A stretch of 64,000 nucleotides of DNA from Paenibacillus catalpae (GCF_900112695.1 NZ_FOMT01000007.1:62001-126000); one strand, 5' to 3'; positions 43,388-51,467 are shown, counted from the stretch's first letter. Numbers and translations are program-made. The notes: generated by a model not told the origin, from the letters alone.

Positions 43388-45316
43388 ATGCTGCTTCAAG
43401 TATCCAATATCAGTAAAAACTATGGCATAGACGTCATATTGTCCGATATATCGATGCAAGTTCTCGAACGGGAACGGATTGGACTTGTCGGAGTTAACGG
43501 TGCCGGCAAATCTACCCTGCTCAAAATCATTGCGGGGGAACTGTCGTATGACTCCGGTGCCATTCATAAAGCTAAAGAAACACGAATCGGTTATCTGGCC
43601 CAAAATAGCGGTCTTCAATCGACCCGCACGATCGAAGAGGAAATGCGTGTTGTCTTCTCTCATCTGACCGATGCCGAGAAAGAACTCCGTGAGCTCGAGC
43701 AGCAGATTGCCGATCCGGCACTGCATGACAATCCGAAGCGTTACGAGGAAGTGCTCAACCGCTACTCCCGCAAATCCGACTGGTTCCGGGAGCAAGGCGG
43801 ATTTGAGATCAACACCCGTATTAACAGCGTCCTTCACGGGATGGGATTCGGCAGCTTCCCGCCGGACACCTTGATCAGCACGCTAAGCGGCGGCCAGAAA
43901 ACCCGCCTTGCCCTTGCGCGTATTCTGCTGCAGGCACCTGATCTGCTTATGCTGGACGAGCCTACGAACTATTTGGATATCCCTACGCTTACCTGGCTTG
44001 AAGGCTATCTTCGCAGCTATTCCGGCGCGATCCTGGTTGTCTCCCATGACCGCTACTTCCTCGACGCGCTGGTAACAACCATTGTCGAGATTGAGCGCCA
44101 TGCAGCCAAGCGGTACACCGGCAACTACAGCCGGTATATCGATCTGAAAGCGGCCGAGTACGAAGCCAATCTGAAGGTGTATGAGAAGCAGCAGGATGAA
44201 ATTGCGAAGATGGAGCAGTTCATTCAGCGCAATATCGTCCGTGCCTCAACGACCAAGCGTGCACAAAGCCGCCGTAAAGCGCTGGAGAAAATGGATGTGC
44301 TCGACAGGCCGCTTGGCGATCTGAAGAAAGCCCGTTTCTCCTTCGAGATTGAGCGCCAGACGGGCAAGGATGTTCTTGATGTAGCCGATCTGTCCGTCAA
44401 GTTCCCGGAAAAGGACCGTCAGCTGTTCCAGCAGGTTTCCTTCAAGCTGCAGCGCGGAGAAACCGTTGCTCTCATTGGTCCAAACGGGATTGGCAAGTCC
44501 ACTTTGCTTAAAGTTCTGGTTGGACAAAGACAACCGCAGACGGGCAGTGTCCGTTGGGGTTCCAATGTAAAGCTTGGCTATTATGACCAGGAGCAAACGG
44601 GTCTCACGCCTTCCAACACCGTACTGGAGGAAGTATGGGGGACCTATCCGCATATGGAAGAAGCACGCATCCGCACGGTGCTGGGCAATTTCTTATTCAG
44701 CGGAGAAGATGTCCTCAAGCGTATCTCTTCCCTCAGCGGCGGCGAGAAAGCGCGCGTATCGCTTGCCAAGCTGATGCTCGAGCAGGCCAACGTTCTTATT
44801 CTCGATGAGCCTACCAACCATCTGGACTTGTTTAGCAAAGAGGTACTTGAATCCGCCCTGCTGGATTATGAAGGAACGCTGCTCTTTATCTCCCATGACC
44901 GTTATTTCCTTAACAAAATGGCCGAGCGGATTGTCGAACTGACACCGACAGGAACCGAGCATTTCCTAGGAAATTATGATGACATGGTCGAGAAGAAGGC
45001 AGAACTCGAGGAAGCCAGACTTGAAGCGGCCGCCAAGCTGGCTAGCAAGTCTAACCAGCCTGTCGCTGAAGCCCCTACTTCTTATGAGATGGATAAGCAG
45101 GCCAAGCGGGAAGAACGCAGCCGCCAGCGCAAGCTTGAGCAGTTGGAGCAAGACATCTCCACGCTGGAAGAGCAGATTGCCGAGCTTGAAGTTCAATTAA
45201 CGGATCCGGCCATCTTTAACGACTATATGGCCATTCAAGAGATTCAGGCCAAGATTGAAGCCAAACGTCAATCGCTTAACACCTCTTATGAACAGTGGGA
45301 AGAATTAAGCGAATAA
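43388..45316 (+). CDS. ABC-F family ATPase (YdiF-like)
   Basis: The protein has 642 residues and two ABC domains. Walker A GVNGAGKST and GPNGIGKST, and signatures LSGGQKTRLALA and LSGGEKARVSLA, are intact. The interdomain linker (MEQFIQRNIVRASTTKRAQS) is typical of ribosome-acting ABC-F proteins. A C-terminal coiled coil follows from about residue 560. There is no membrane part. ATG 43388 has TTGGAGG 8 bases upstream. Length and neighbours (moaC on one side, tsaD block on the other) match B. subtilis ydiF. It lies on the opposite strand to the rest of the block here. Resistance function is not implied. Confidence 0.93.
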   Translation: MLLQVSNISKNYGIDVILSDISMQVLERERIGLVGVNGAGKSTLLKIIAGELSYDSGAIHKAKETRIGYLAQNSGLQSTRTIEEEMRVVFSHLTDAEKELRELEQQIADPALHDNPKRYEEVLNRYSRKSDWFREQGGFEINTRINSVLHGMGFGSFPPDTLISTLSGGQKTRLALARILLQAPDLLMLDEPTNYLDIPTLTWLEGYLRSYSGAILVVSHDRYFLDALVTTIVEIERHAAKRYTGNYSRYIDLKAAEYEANLKVYEKQQDEIAKMEQFIQRNIVRASTTKRAQSRRKALEKMDVLDRPLGDLKKARFSFEIERQTGKDVLDVADLSVKFPEKDRQLFQQVSFKLQRGETVALIGPNGIGKSTLLKVLVGQRQPQTGSVRWGSNVKLGYYDQEQTGLTPSNTVLEEVWGTYPHMEEARIRTVLGNFLFSGEDVLKRISSLSGGEKARVSLAKLMLEQANVLILDEPTNHLDLFSKEVLESALLDYEGTLLFISHDRYFLNKMAERIVELTPTGTEHFLGNYDDMVEKKAELEEARLEAAAKLASKSNQPVAEAPTSYEMDKQAKREERSRQRKLEQLEQDISTLEEQIAELEVQLTDPAIFNDYMAIQEIQAKIEAKRQSLNTSYEQWEELSE

Positions 45317-45327
45317 CGATTGTTCAG

Positions 45328-45366
45328 CCTCTCTTCCAATCCAGACGGTTGGGAGAGAGGTTTTTT
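45328..45366 (+). terminator. Terminator of the ABC-F gene
   Basis: CCTCTCTTCCAA, loop, TTGGGAGAGAGG, then T6. One G-U pair. Confidence 0.9.
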
Positions 45367-45793
45367 AATCCGTGTATTTTTTAAAATATTGATCCAATAT
45401 ACCGTATAAAATGCCAGCCGAACCAAACAGAATAATCGAACTATTCCGGTTTAGAGCGTAACCTTCTGCAAGATAACCCTCCCAATGGCCGTACAGTCTT
45501 TGAAACATCCATAGGCCGTATAATCCTCCAGCAATCATATAGATCACTAGACGGACCCCAAGAGGTCTAATCCATAAATTAGCCAGTAGTGTTACAGGCA
45601 GAAAGGAAACGAGATAAGGGACGATATTAAACAATAAGATAAGGAAGATAAAAGTAATTCCTATATTCCGCCATCCGTAATATTCGGTTGTCATTATTTT
45701 ATTGCCTTCAAGCAGCTCCAAACCAAAGGTTGAGAGAGTAAATAAGAGGATAAAGACTGCCCACATCAATAGGCCATGTCTAAGCAGGCTCAA
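45365..45793 (-). CDS. Small integral membrane protein, unknown function
   Basis: The protein has 142 residues with four predicted membrane helices (LLMWAVFILLFTLSTFGLEL; IGITFIFLILLFNIVPYLVS; LVIYMIAGGLYGLWMF; SIILFGSAGILYGILDQ). The start is TTG with AAGGAGGGAGG ahead. I do not recognise the family. It lies downstream of the comA terminator and is probably transcribed on its own. Four-helix proteins are common near transporters and signalling loci, but no role can be assigned. Confidence 0.75.
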   Translation of the reverse strand: MSLLRHGLLMWAVFILLFTLSTFGLELLEGNKIMTTEYYGWRNIGITFIFLILLFNIVPYLVSFLPVTLLANLWIRPLGVRLVIYMIAGGLYGLWMFQRLYGHWEGYLAEGYALNRNSSIILFGSAGILYGILDQYFKKYTD

Positions 45794-45832
45794 CGGACCT
45801 CCCTCCTTTCTCCCTTATTATAGGTAATTACG

Positions 45833-45871
45833 TTAAGAAAAAAAGATGCTTACGCCATAAAGACGTAAGCA
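45833..45871 (-). terminator. Terminator of the comQXPA operon
   Basis: TGCTTACG, 9-base loop, CGTAAGCA (45847-45871), followed on the minus strand by TCTTTTTTTCTT. It lies about 145 bases beyond the comA stop. Confidence 0.88.
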
Positions 45872-46015
45872 TTGAGAGGGAAACCAAAAGTTAGGGTGGT
45901 CTTGCAAGACAATCATGGGGATACGATTCTGCAGCATTAAGCGGCAGTTATCCCATATAGGAAGACTTCCACGCTTCACCTCAGGTGAAACATGAGCAGC
46001 CCTGGTAAGCATCAT

Positions 46016-46672
46016 TTAGGTTAAAAATTGCTCCATACGAATAAGTCCAAGCCGCTTGGCTTCTACAATCGCTTCGGATCTTGACCGGACACTCAACTTC
46101 TCGAAAATACGCGTCAGGTTGTACTCCACTGTCCGCTGGCTCATATGAAGCTTGGCGGCAATATCCTTATTGCTGCTGCCATTGGCAACTTCCTGCAATA
46201 TATCCTGGTCTCGTTCATTAATCGAGACCTCTTCAATAGCTTTTTCCGCGCGGGTAATCTTTACTTCATTACGCCGCAGCTGCTTCAACAGGGTAATTGG
46301 AATAACCGCTTCCCCACGCATCGCGCACCGGATATTGTTATGCAGCTGCTCCCGCGATACCGTCTTCGAAATAAAGCCGGATACGCCGCATTCAATCAGC
46401 AGGTTATAGTGGGTACTGATCTCATAACCCGTATAGATGAGCACTCTGCGGTCAGGATCCTGCTGAATGAGCCGCTTAGCGAGCTCCAGCCCGCTAATCC
46501 CCGGCATATTCAGGTCACACAATATAATATCAAAGGGTTCCGAATTGACGGCATCAAGTGCTTCCATTGCGGATAACACAACCGTTACTTTCATCTCTGG
46601 ATCCTGTTCGATCATGGTCTTCGTTCCTTCACCCACGGAAGGATGATCATCAACTAATAAGATACGAATCAC
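46016..46672 (-). CDS. comA: ComA-type response regulator (NarL/FixJ family)
   Basis: The protein has 218 residues. The receiver domain has Asp8/Asp9 and phospho-acceptor Asp53 (CDLNMPGISG), YTGYE near residue 81 and SKT near residue 102. The LuxR-type helix-turn-helix is near residues 160-205 (ILQEVANGSSNKDIAAKLHM, SQRTVEYNLTRIFEKL). EGTKT, YTGYE, ISKT, LKQL and the recognition helix align closely with B. subtilis ComA. The start is GTG, overlapping comP by 23 bases. It should be phosphorylated by ComP and activate promoters carrying TTGCGG-N4-CCGCAA boxes. Confidence 0.92.
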   Translation of the reverse strand: MIRILLVDDHPSVGEGTKTMIEQDPEMKVTVVLSAMEALDAVNSEPFDIILCDLNMPGISGLELAKRLIQQDPDRRVLIYTGYEISTHYNLLIECGVSGFISKTVSREQLHNNIRCAMRGEAVIPITLLKQLRRNEVKITRAEKAIEEVSINERDQDILQEVANGSSNKDIAAKLHMSQRTVEYNLTRIFEKLSVRSRSEAIVEAKRLGLIRMEQFLT

Positions 46673-49043
46673 GTAATAATCCCCTTTCCGAACGACCGGT
46701 CGTCATTGTCTCCGGCAAGTTGATCACAACCTCCAGCCCGCTTCCACGCTTCGACCGGAACGTAATTTCTCCTTCAAGGCTGGCAACCCGCTCTTTAATC
46801 CCGGACAGCCCCATATGCTCGAAGGATGCCTTCATATAATCAACATCCATTCCGATCCCGTCATCCTTGTAGCGGAAGTAGATCTTTCCTTTCCGCTGTT
46901 CAAGCTCCAGAGTAACCTCGTTCGCCTGCGCATGCTTGGCTGCATTGCGGAGCAATTCCTGAACGATTCGGTAGATGGCAGTAATCTGCTCTTCGTTAAG
47001 CGGATGAATAAATGGCTTAGGCCTGAAATCAACAGCAAAGTTATCCCGCATTTGCGAATGCTCTACAATGGATTCAACAGCTTCGATAACGCCCATCTCT
47101 TTAAGCAGCGGCGGTCTAAGCTCATTACAGGTCTCACGGATCTGGTGAATGACATCCAGGAGGCCTTCCTTGATTTCATTAAGCTCATCGCCCAGCTTGT
47201 CCGAGATCGGATAATCATTCATAACACCCTCTAATTTGCGATACCAGATTAGCTGATCCTGCAGAGCGGAGTCATGAAGATCGGCAGCAAGCTTGCGGCG
47301 TTCATTCTCTGACAAGCAGAATAATAACCGCAGTACCCAAGGGGCCGTCGTTTGTTCCTTGCGTACTTCCGATTCCAGATCCTCAATCAAACCTTCGATC
47401 AAATATAGGTTCTCAAACACAATGCTCGAATAGTTCGCTAATGTCTTCAACCAGCGCAGCTCGTCCGAGTTGAACCGGGTGTGGTTGGTCTTTGAACCGA
47501 TCCATACGATATGGTATCTGGAACGCTGACGACCTATGACAAGACCAATTCCATGAGGCAGTTCCACCATTTCGCCAACCTGAAGCGATTCCGCAACTTG
47601 AAGGAGGAATAGTGACGTCCCTTTCTCTTCATCCGATTCGCCCAGCTTGTGAACGGAGCCATCCGCTTGATCTACCAGAACAAAATCAATGCGGTTAACG
47701 GGAAGCAGTTCGCTGATCTCCTGCTTGAGCACAGCCTCAAGGTCCGCTCTCTTCATGACCGTCGCTACTTTGCGGGAGAAACGGTCCAGGCTGTCCTGGT
47801 AGCTGTACATCGCTTTGAACAGCTTCGGACGAAACTTATGATCGATCTGCTCCTTCACGTATAAGAAAAGAGTCATGACGACATAAGACGACAAGAACAT
47901 TTGAATGTAAGCAACCCATGATACTTCCGTCTTTCCGTTCAGCACCCCGATAATTCCGAGCGTCAGCAGAAGAGCCGGAAGGAGAGACAGAAGCGTATAA
48001 TATTTAAACCTGGTTAGGATGAAGTCAATGTCAAAGAGCTGATTGGATGTTAACAGGTAGAAATACACGATCGGCAGCACAAACAGGAATAACGATGTAA
48101 ATGCAGCCGGCAAAATCTGACCTCCGCCGATAAAGAGCGGCAGCAGGTTCATGGCCGTAAACGGCGTGAATGCAACAATATGCGATACTAGCGTAATTTT
48201 GAAGAGCGAGTTAAACTTCGTTTTGCGGTACTGCATAAACTTCCTGATAAGCTGATAAATGCAAATGAAATTACCGATAATCAAAGTGCCGTAGTACAAC
48301 ATCCTTATGTATACAAAAGCATCGTTTGATATAAGGTTCGTCCAAACATACAGCAGCATGCCGAGCTCGACAACACCAAATGTGCTTAGCATTCCGATTA
48401 ATCCGGATTTGCTTATAAAGACGACGTTATACCGTTTCATATATTGGTTCATAAACTGCAAGAAAATGATCGGTACCGACGGTAAAATTAAATAAATGAT
48501 CGAGAATCCGACGGGATCACTGCGATAGGATGCCGCCGAAGAGTAATAGCATAGTCCAATCGTGGCAAAAAACAGCATGAGCATTAAAGCTGCGCTGTCA
48601 TTTTTCCTTTTCGAATACAGAAAAGATGAAAACCCTGCGAACAGGATCAGCGAAATAAGCGGAATGTACAATTGAATGAACAATTCCCAGCTGGAATGAT
48701 CGCCGTACCAGCCCCGGTTAAATACAATCAACTGCTGATCCTTGTTGCTATGCTCGACTAGCACAGCATCTGATTTCTCAATGGAGAAAAACTTCTTCAC
48801 ATTGCTATATTGACCTGCCGGCGCACCGTTCACAGATACGATTTTGTCGCCGACCAAGATACCCTTGCTAATAGCTTGTCCGGCAGGCTCGAGAGCTTTC
48901 ACGAAATAATCTCCCTCTGAACCTTCTACCAATTCAACGCCTATAAAAGGCTCCTTAATGATCGTGAAGGTCAAATAGAGCAAAATGACGAGAAATGTAA
49001 CCAGGAAGAGAGGTGCAGAAATTCTATGAGTTGGTTTAAACAT
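46650..49043 (-). CDS. comP: ComP-type sensor histidine kinase
   Basis: The protein has 797 residues. Membrane helix 1 (residues 11-28) is followed by an extracytoplasmic PDZ-like segment (35-110, GILVGDKIVSVNGAPAG), then a series of helices to about residue 395 that ends LFDIDFILTRFKYYTLLSLL. A cytoplasmic GAF-like region (420-550), the HisKA_3 phospho-acceptor DLHDSALQDQ (His590) and an HATPase domain (ELLRNAAKHAQ, DDGIGMD) complete it. This order, and specific segments such as FDIxFIL and FxYxYQDS, match ComP. It senses isoprenylated ComX outside and phosphorylates ComA. AGGAGGAG lies 8 bases ahead of the ATG. Confidence 0.92.
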   Translation of the reverse strand: MFKPTHRISAPLFLVTFLVILLYLTFTIIKEPFIGVELVEGSEGDYFVKALEPAGQAISKGILVGDKIVSVNGAPAGQYSNVKKFFSIEKSDAVLVEHSNKDQQLIVFNRGWYGDHSSWELFIQLYIPLISLILFAGFSSFLYSKRKNDSAALMLMLFFATIGLCYYSSAASYRSDPVGFSIIYLILPSVPIIFLQFMNQYMKRYNVVFISKSGLIGMLSTFGVVELGMLLYVWTNLISNDAFVYIRMLYYGTLIIGNFICIYQLIRKFMQYRKTKFNSLFKITLVSHIVAFTPFTAMNLLPLFIGGGQILPAAFTSLFLFVLPIVYFYLLTSNQLFDIDFILTRFKYYTLLSLLPALLLTLGIIGVLNGKTEVSWVAYIQMFLSSYVVMTLFLYVKEQIDHKFRPKLFKAMYSYQDSLDRFSRKVATVMKRADLEAVLKQEISELLPVNRIDFVLVDQADGSVHKLGESDEEKGTSLFLLQVAESLQVGEMVELPHGIGLVIGRQRSRYHIVWIGSKTNHTRFNSDELRWLKTLANYSSIVFENLYLIEGLIEDLESEVRKEQTTAPWVLRLLFCLSENERRKLAADLHDSALQDQLIWYRKLEGVMNDYPISDKLGDELNEIKEGLLDVIHQIRETCNELRPPLLKEMGVIEAVESIVEHSQMRDNFAVDFRPKPFIHPLNEEQITAIYRIVQELLRNAAKHAQANEVTLELEQRKGKIYFRYKDDGIGMDVDYMKASFEHMGLSGIKERVASLEGEITFRSKRGSGLEVVINLPETMTTGRSERGLLRDSYLIS

Positions 49044-49088
49044 CGTCTATTCTCCTCCTGCACTCGCATGAAGTCGCTTTATGACTGA

Positions 49089-49262
49089 TTAGCCCCAAAC
49101 CGCCAGAGTGTAGTTGCCTTTTTTCTCGTCTTGATTCTTCAGCGCATCTTGGAGTGCTTTGTGCTCTGCTGCGGATACGCCAGCCAATTGCAGCTGTCCA
49201 CCCATCACCATCGACATTTTCTCTTTGCTTGCAGCAAGCGTACGAATAGCATCTTTCAACAT
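49089..49262 (-). CDS. comX: ComX pre-pheromone (57 residues)
   Basis: The frame translates as MLKDAIRTLAASKEK, then a central GGQLQLAGVSAAEH, and ends KKGNYTLAVWG. The Trp at residue 56, next to the C-terminal Gly, is the expected isoprenylation site of ComX. Length, acidic/hydrophobic middle and C-terminal signal fit ComX (55-73 residues). Its place between comQ and comP is diagnostic. AGGAGG lies 8 bases before the ATG. ComQ would prenylate the Trp, the leader would be removed, and the mature tail peptide would be recognised by ComP. It is too short for many gene callers. The exact cleavage site cannot be read from sequence. Confidence 0.88.
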   Translation of the reverse strand: MLKDAIRTLAASKEKMSMVMGGQLQLAGVSAAEHKALQDALKNQDEKKGNYTLAVWG

Positions 49263-49278
49263 TTAAAATTCCTCCTCT

Positions 49279-49313
49279 GCTATATTAGAATCAATTTCTG
49301 ATTCTAATATAGC
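49279..49313 (-). promoter_or_regulatory. 15-bp perfect hairpin directly upstream of the comX ribosome binding site
   Basis: Arms 49279-49293 (GCTATATTAGAATCA on the plus strand) and 49299-49313 pair perfectly around a 5-base loop. The stem ends two bases before the AGGAGG of comX on the transcript. No T run follows, so it is not a standard terminator. It may control comX translation, mRNA processing or stability. Confidence 0.75.
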
Positions 49314-49355
49314 AGGAAATCTTTCGACAGCAAACGCCAATCTGCCCCGTATTTC

Positions 49356-49373
49356 CCGCAACCCTCATTGCGG
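49356..49373. promoter_or_regulatory. Everted pair of TTGCGG hexamers between comQ and comX
   Basis: CCGCAA, six bases, TTGCGG. TTGCGG is the ComA half-site of B. subtilis, but here the two point away from each other, so the site can equally be a small RNA stem at the end of comQ. Confidence 0.35.
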
Positions 49374-49389
49374 TTTGTGATAGAAGGCC

Positions 49390-50310
49390 CTAGCTAGAGA
49401 AGATCTGTAGGAGTTTATCCTTAGCTAATGCGGCTTCCGGCACCTCATCAAGCAGTTCCTGAAAGCGATTGAAGTGCATCCTCATGCGCACAGAGCCATA
49501 TAAAGCAGCCCCTGTCCGGTCACATGCCTCTTCCAACATTTGCTGCCGGCCTGCGACATCCTCCGCCTGCAGCCTCCCTTCGAAATAGTCTTTAATCCAC
49601 TCATCCCCCTCCGCGATTTCCTCCAACAGGAACAAGGTGAGCAGGGTCTTTTTGCGCAAAATGAAATCATTCTTGTCATCCCAGCGAAGCAGGTCTCGAA
49701 TATCATTTTTAATTTGAGCCGCCATGCCTACCTCTTCGGCATATTCTGCGACAATCGGATGCCATTCCCGGCCCGCAAGCATGACTCCAGTCATGCATGC
49801 CATTACGATAAGCGCAGCCGATTTATGCCGAACCATAGCGATATAGGAATCCTCATCGGTTACCGCATTCATCAGATCCAGCATTTGGCCGTTTGCCGCT
49901 TTCAGCAGCTGGCCGTTCATCATCTGGACAACCCGGAGCAAGCCGGCTTGTCCGAACTCCAGCTCCAACATCGCCTGCTGGGATAGGACTATTAGGGAAG
50001 CAGCAGTCTGCATGGCTGCCGCCGGCGGCACCTGAGACCAAGCTTGATGCGGCGCATCCCCATCCTGAAGGTCATCCAAAATATCAGATGCCAATATAAA
50101 TAGCTCTACAGCGGCCGCTGCCTGGCAGATAGGACCGGAGTCTCCTCCAAACATCCGGTAATGAAGCACGGTTAATAGACCGAATCTCATTGATTCGGCC
50201 TGCTTTTCCCGTATAAAAGACTTGGCATATCCGCGTAGGGGTTCCGTAGTGAAATATTTATCGGAAATCCGCTGCATCTCTTGCCCGATCATAGGCACAA
50301 TGTCTTCCAT
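49390..50310 (-). CDS. comQ: ComQ-type isoprenyl transferase
   Basis: The protein has 306 residues, in the polyprenyl-synthase fold. The first aspartate motif SDILDDLQD is at 75-83 and the second, KNDIRD, at 201-206; both bind Mg-diphosphate. ComQ is about 300 residues and modifies the Trp of ComX with a farnesyl or geranyl group. ATG 50310 has GGAGG 7 bases upstream; the frame extends nine codons further without such a site. comX follows after 127 bases rather than overlapping as in B. subtilis. A plain prenyl synthase is unlikely given the comX-comP-comA neighbours. Confidence 0.9.
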   Translation of the reverse strand: MEDIVPMIGQEMQRISDKYFTTEPLRGYAKSFIREKQAESMRFGLLTVLHYRMFGGDSGPICQAAAAVELFILASDILDDLQDGDAPHQAWSQVPPAAAMQTAASLIVLSQQAMLELEFGQAGLLRVVQMMNGQLLKAANGQMLDLMNAVTDEDSYIAMVRHKSAALIVMACMTGVMLAGREWHPIVAEYAEEVGMAAQIKNDIRDLLRWDDKNDFILRKKTLLTLFLLEEIAEGDEWIKDYFEGRLQAEDVAGRQQMLEEACDRTGAALYGSVRMRMHFNRFQELLDEVPEAALAKDKLLQIFSS

Positions 50311-50339
50311 CCTCTGGCCTCCATAGGGTAGTGTCATCC

Positions 50340-50558
50340 CTATCTTATACGATGGAAGAAAATGCCGGCAACTATTTGTATGAACCTGTCGTTATTTCGC
50401 CCCTTTCGCTTTTGAGATACCCGCCTGGTTTTGGATTGTTGGACGATCTCCTCCCCATTTAATTTATCAAGCAGCATGGCGATCATCTCCATACGCTTCT
50501 CTATCACCTGGCTTCGATGAATTGATGGACTTTCGTTGATGTCGTTTCCATGATCCAT
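50340..50558 (-). CDS. Small charged protein upstream of comQ, unknown function
   Basis: The protein has 72 residues. It is polar, with a predicted helix (VIEKRMEMIAMLLDKLNGEE) and a basic stretch (KTRRVSQKRKGRNN) before a short hydrophobic end (FIQIVAGIFF). AAGGAGG lies 10 bases before the ATG; a TTG two codons earlier is also possible. It lies 45 bases after the ATPase gene and 29 bases before comQ, so it is probably part of the same transcript. I recognise no family. Confidence 0.5.
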   Translation of the reverse strand: MDHGNDINESPSIHRSQVIEKRMEMIAMLLDKLNGEEIVQQSKTRRVSQKRKGRNNDRFIQIVAGIFFHRIR

Positions 50559-50603
50559 ATCCAAAAGTCCTCCTTCAAACTAGGCCGGATCACTCAGGTA
50601 AGG

Positions 50604-51332
50604 TCAAACTCCCGCATAAGCGAAATGAACGTACACACCTTCCATCGTAAAACAGCCTTCTGGAATTTGGGAGATGAGCTGCTGCGGAGAATCACATCTG
50701 ACGATATCTCCTTTGCGCAGCACCGCAATACGATCGCAATTACGCTGCATTTCCCCCATATCATGGGATGCCATCACAATCGTTTTCCCTTGGCTCTTCA
50801 ATTTCATAAGCAGACACCAGTAATCCGCTCTCGCCTGCTTATCGAGCCCGGTCGTAGGTTCATCGAGGAATATAATTTCAGGATCATTCACCAGTGCAAA
50901 AGCAAGCGCAATACGCTGCTGCAAGCCGCCTGACAGCCGCTTAACAGGCTTATTCACGTAAGGCTCCAGCTCCAGATCTTCTATAATCTTATCAATATCA
51001 TTTTGTCTGATATAAAACGATTGAAACAGTTCCAGCGCTTCACGGACCGTCAGATTGTCAACGAGTGAATTGCTGTACATATGCATGCCGATATATTCCT
51101 TCAGTTGCTTCGCTTCCATAATGGCATCCATACCAAGCACTTCAATCGTGCCTTCATCAGGTCTGCGAAGTCCCATCAGCATCTCCAGCAAGGTTGTTTT
51201 GCCTGCCCCGCTGGTCCCAATAATGCCAAACAGCTCGCCTTTATTTACTTCAAAGGAGACATCATTTAATGCGTTGTACGGACCATAACATTTGCAGATT
51301 GAGCTTACTTGAATGACCGTCTCTAAGTTCAT
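50604..51332 (-). CDS. Orphan ABC transporter ATPase
   Basis: The protein has 242 residues. Walker A GTSGAGKT lies near residue 36, signature LSGGLQQR near 134 and Walker B IIFLDEPTTGLD near 154, followed by SHDMGEM. It belongs to the ABC-2 type ATPases (drug, lantibiotic or CcmA-like), with an unusual MHMYSNSLVDNL Q-loop region that lacks the usual Gln-x-x. TGGAGGAG lies ahead of the ATG. No permease gene is adjacent. It heads the transcript leading into comQXPA and has ComA-box-like sites upstream, so a role in pheromone export or response is possible but unproven. Confidence 0.82.
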   Translation of the reverse strand: MNLETVIQVSSICKCYGPYNALNDVSFEVNKGELFGIIGTSGAGKTTLLEMLMGLRRPDEGTIEVLGMDAIMEAKQLKEYIGMHMYSNSLVDNLTVREALELFQSFYIRQNDIDKIIEDLELEPYVNKPVKRLSGGLQQRIALAFALVNDPEIIFLDEPTTGLDKQARADYWCLLMKLKSQGKTIVMASHDMGEMQRNCDRIAVLRKGDIVRCDSPQQLISQIPEGCFTMEGVYVHFAYAGV

Positions 51333-51432
51333 TACAGTTCTCCTCCATTCAGGCCAAAATACCTAATCACCGGAACGTTATCTAGTAATTTAACCTTAAC
51401 CGATATTGAAAGTGTTTTCACCGAAAACCGTA

Positions 51433-51448
51433 TTGCAGAATCACGCAA
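51433..51448 (-). promoter_or_regulatory. ComA-box-like site 1
   Basis: TTGCAGAATCACGCAA matches TTGCGG-N4-CCGCAA with two mismatches and the correct 16-base length. It lies 100 bases upstream of the ATPase start. Confidence 0.5.
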
Positions 51449-51453
51449 TTTTA

Positions 51454-51467
51454 TTGCGGGGGCGCAA
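51454..51467 (-). promoter_or_regulatory. ComA-box-like site 2 (shortened spacing)
   Basis: TTGCGGGGGCGCAA is a TTGCG/CGCAA palindrome two bases shorter than the canonical box, 20 bases centre to centre from site 1, so both lie on one face of the helix. The inner halves also form CGCAAT-TTT-ATTGCG. Confidence 0.42.

Noticed and set aside
45833..46015. 60-codon minus-strand frame directly after comA
   Set aside because: No clear ribosome binding site, runs into the operon terminator, and shows no recognisable composition.
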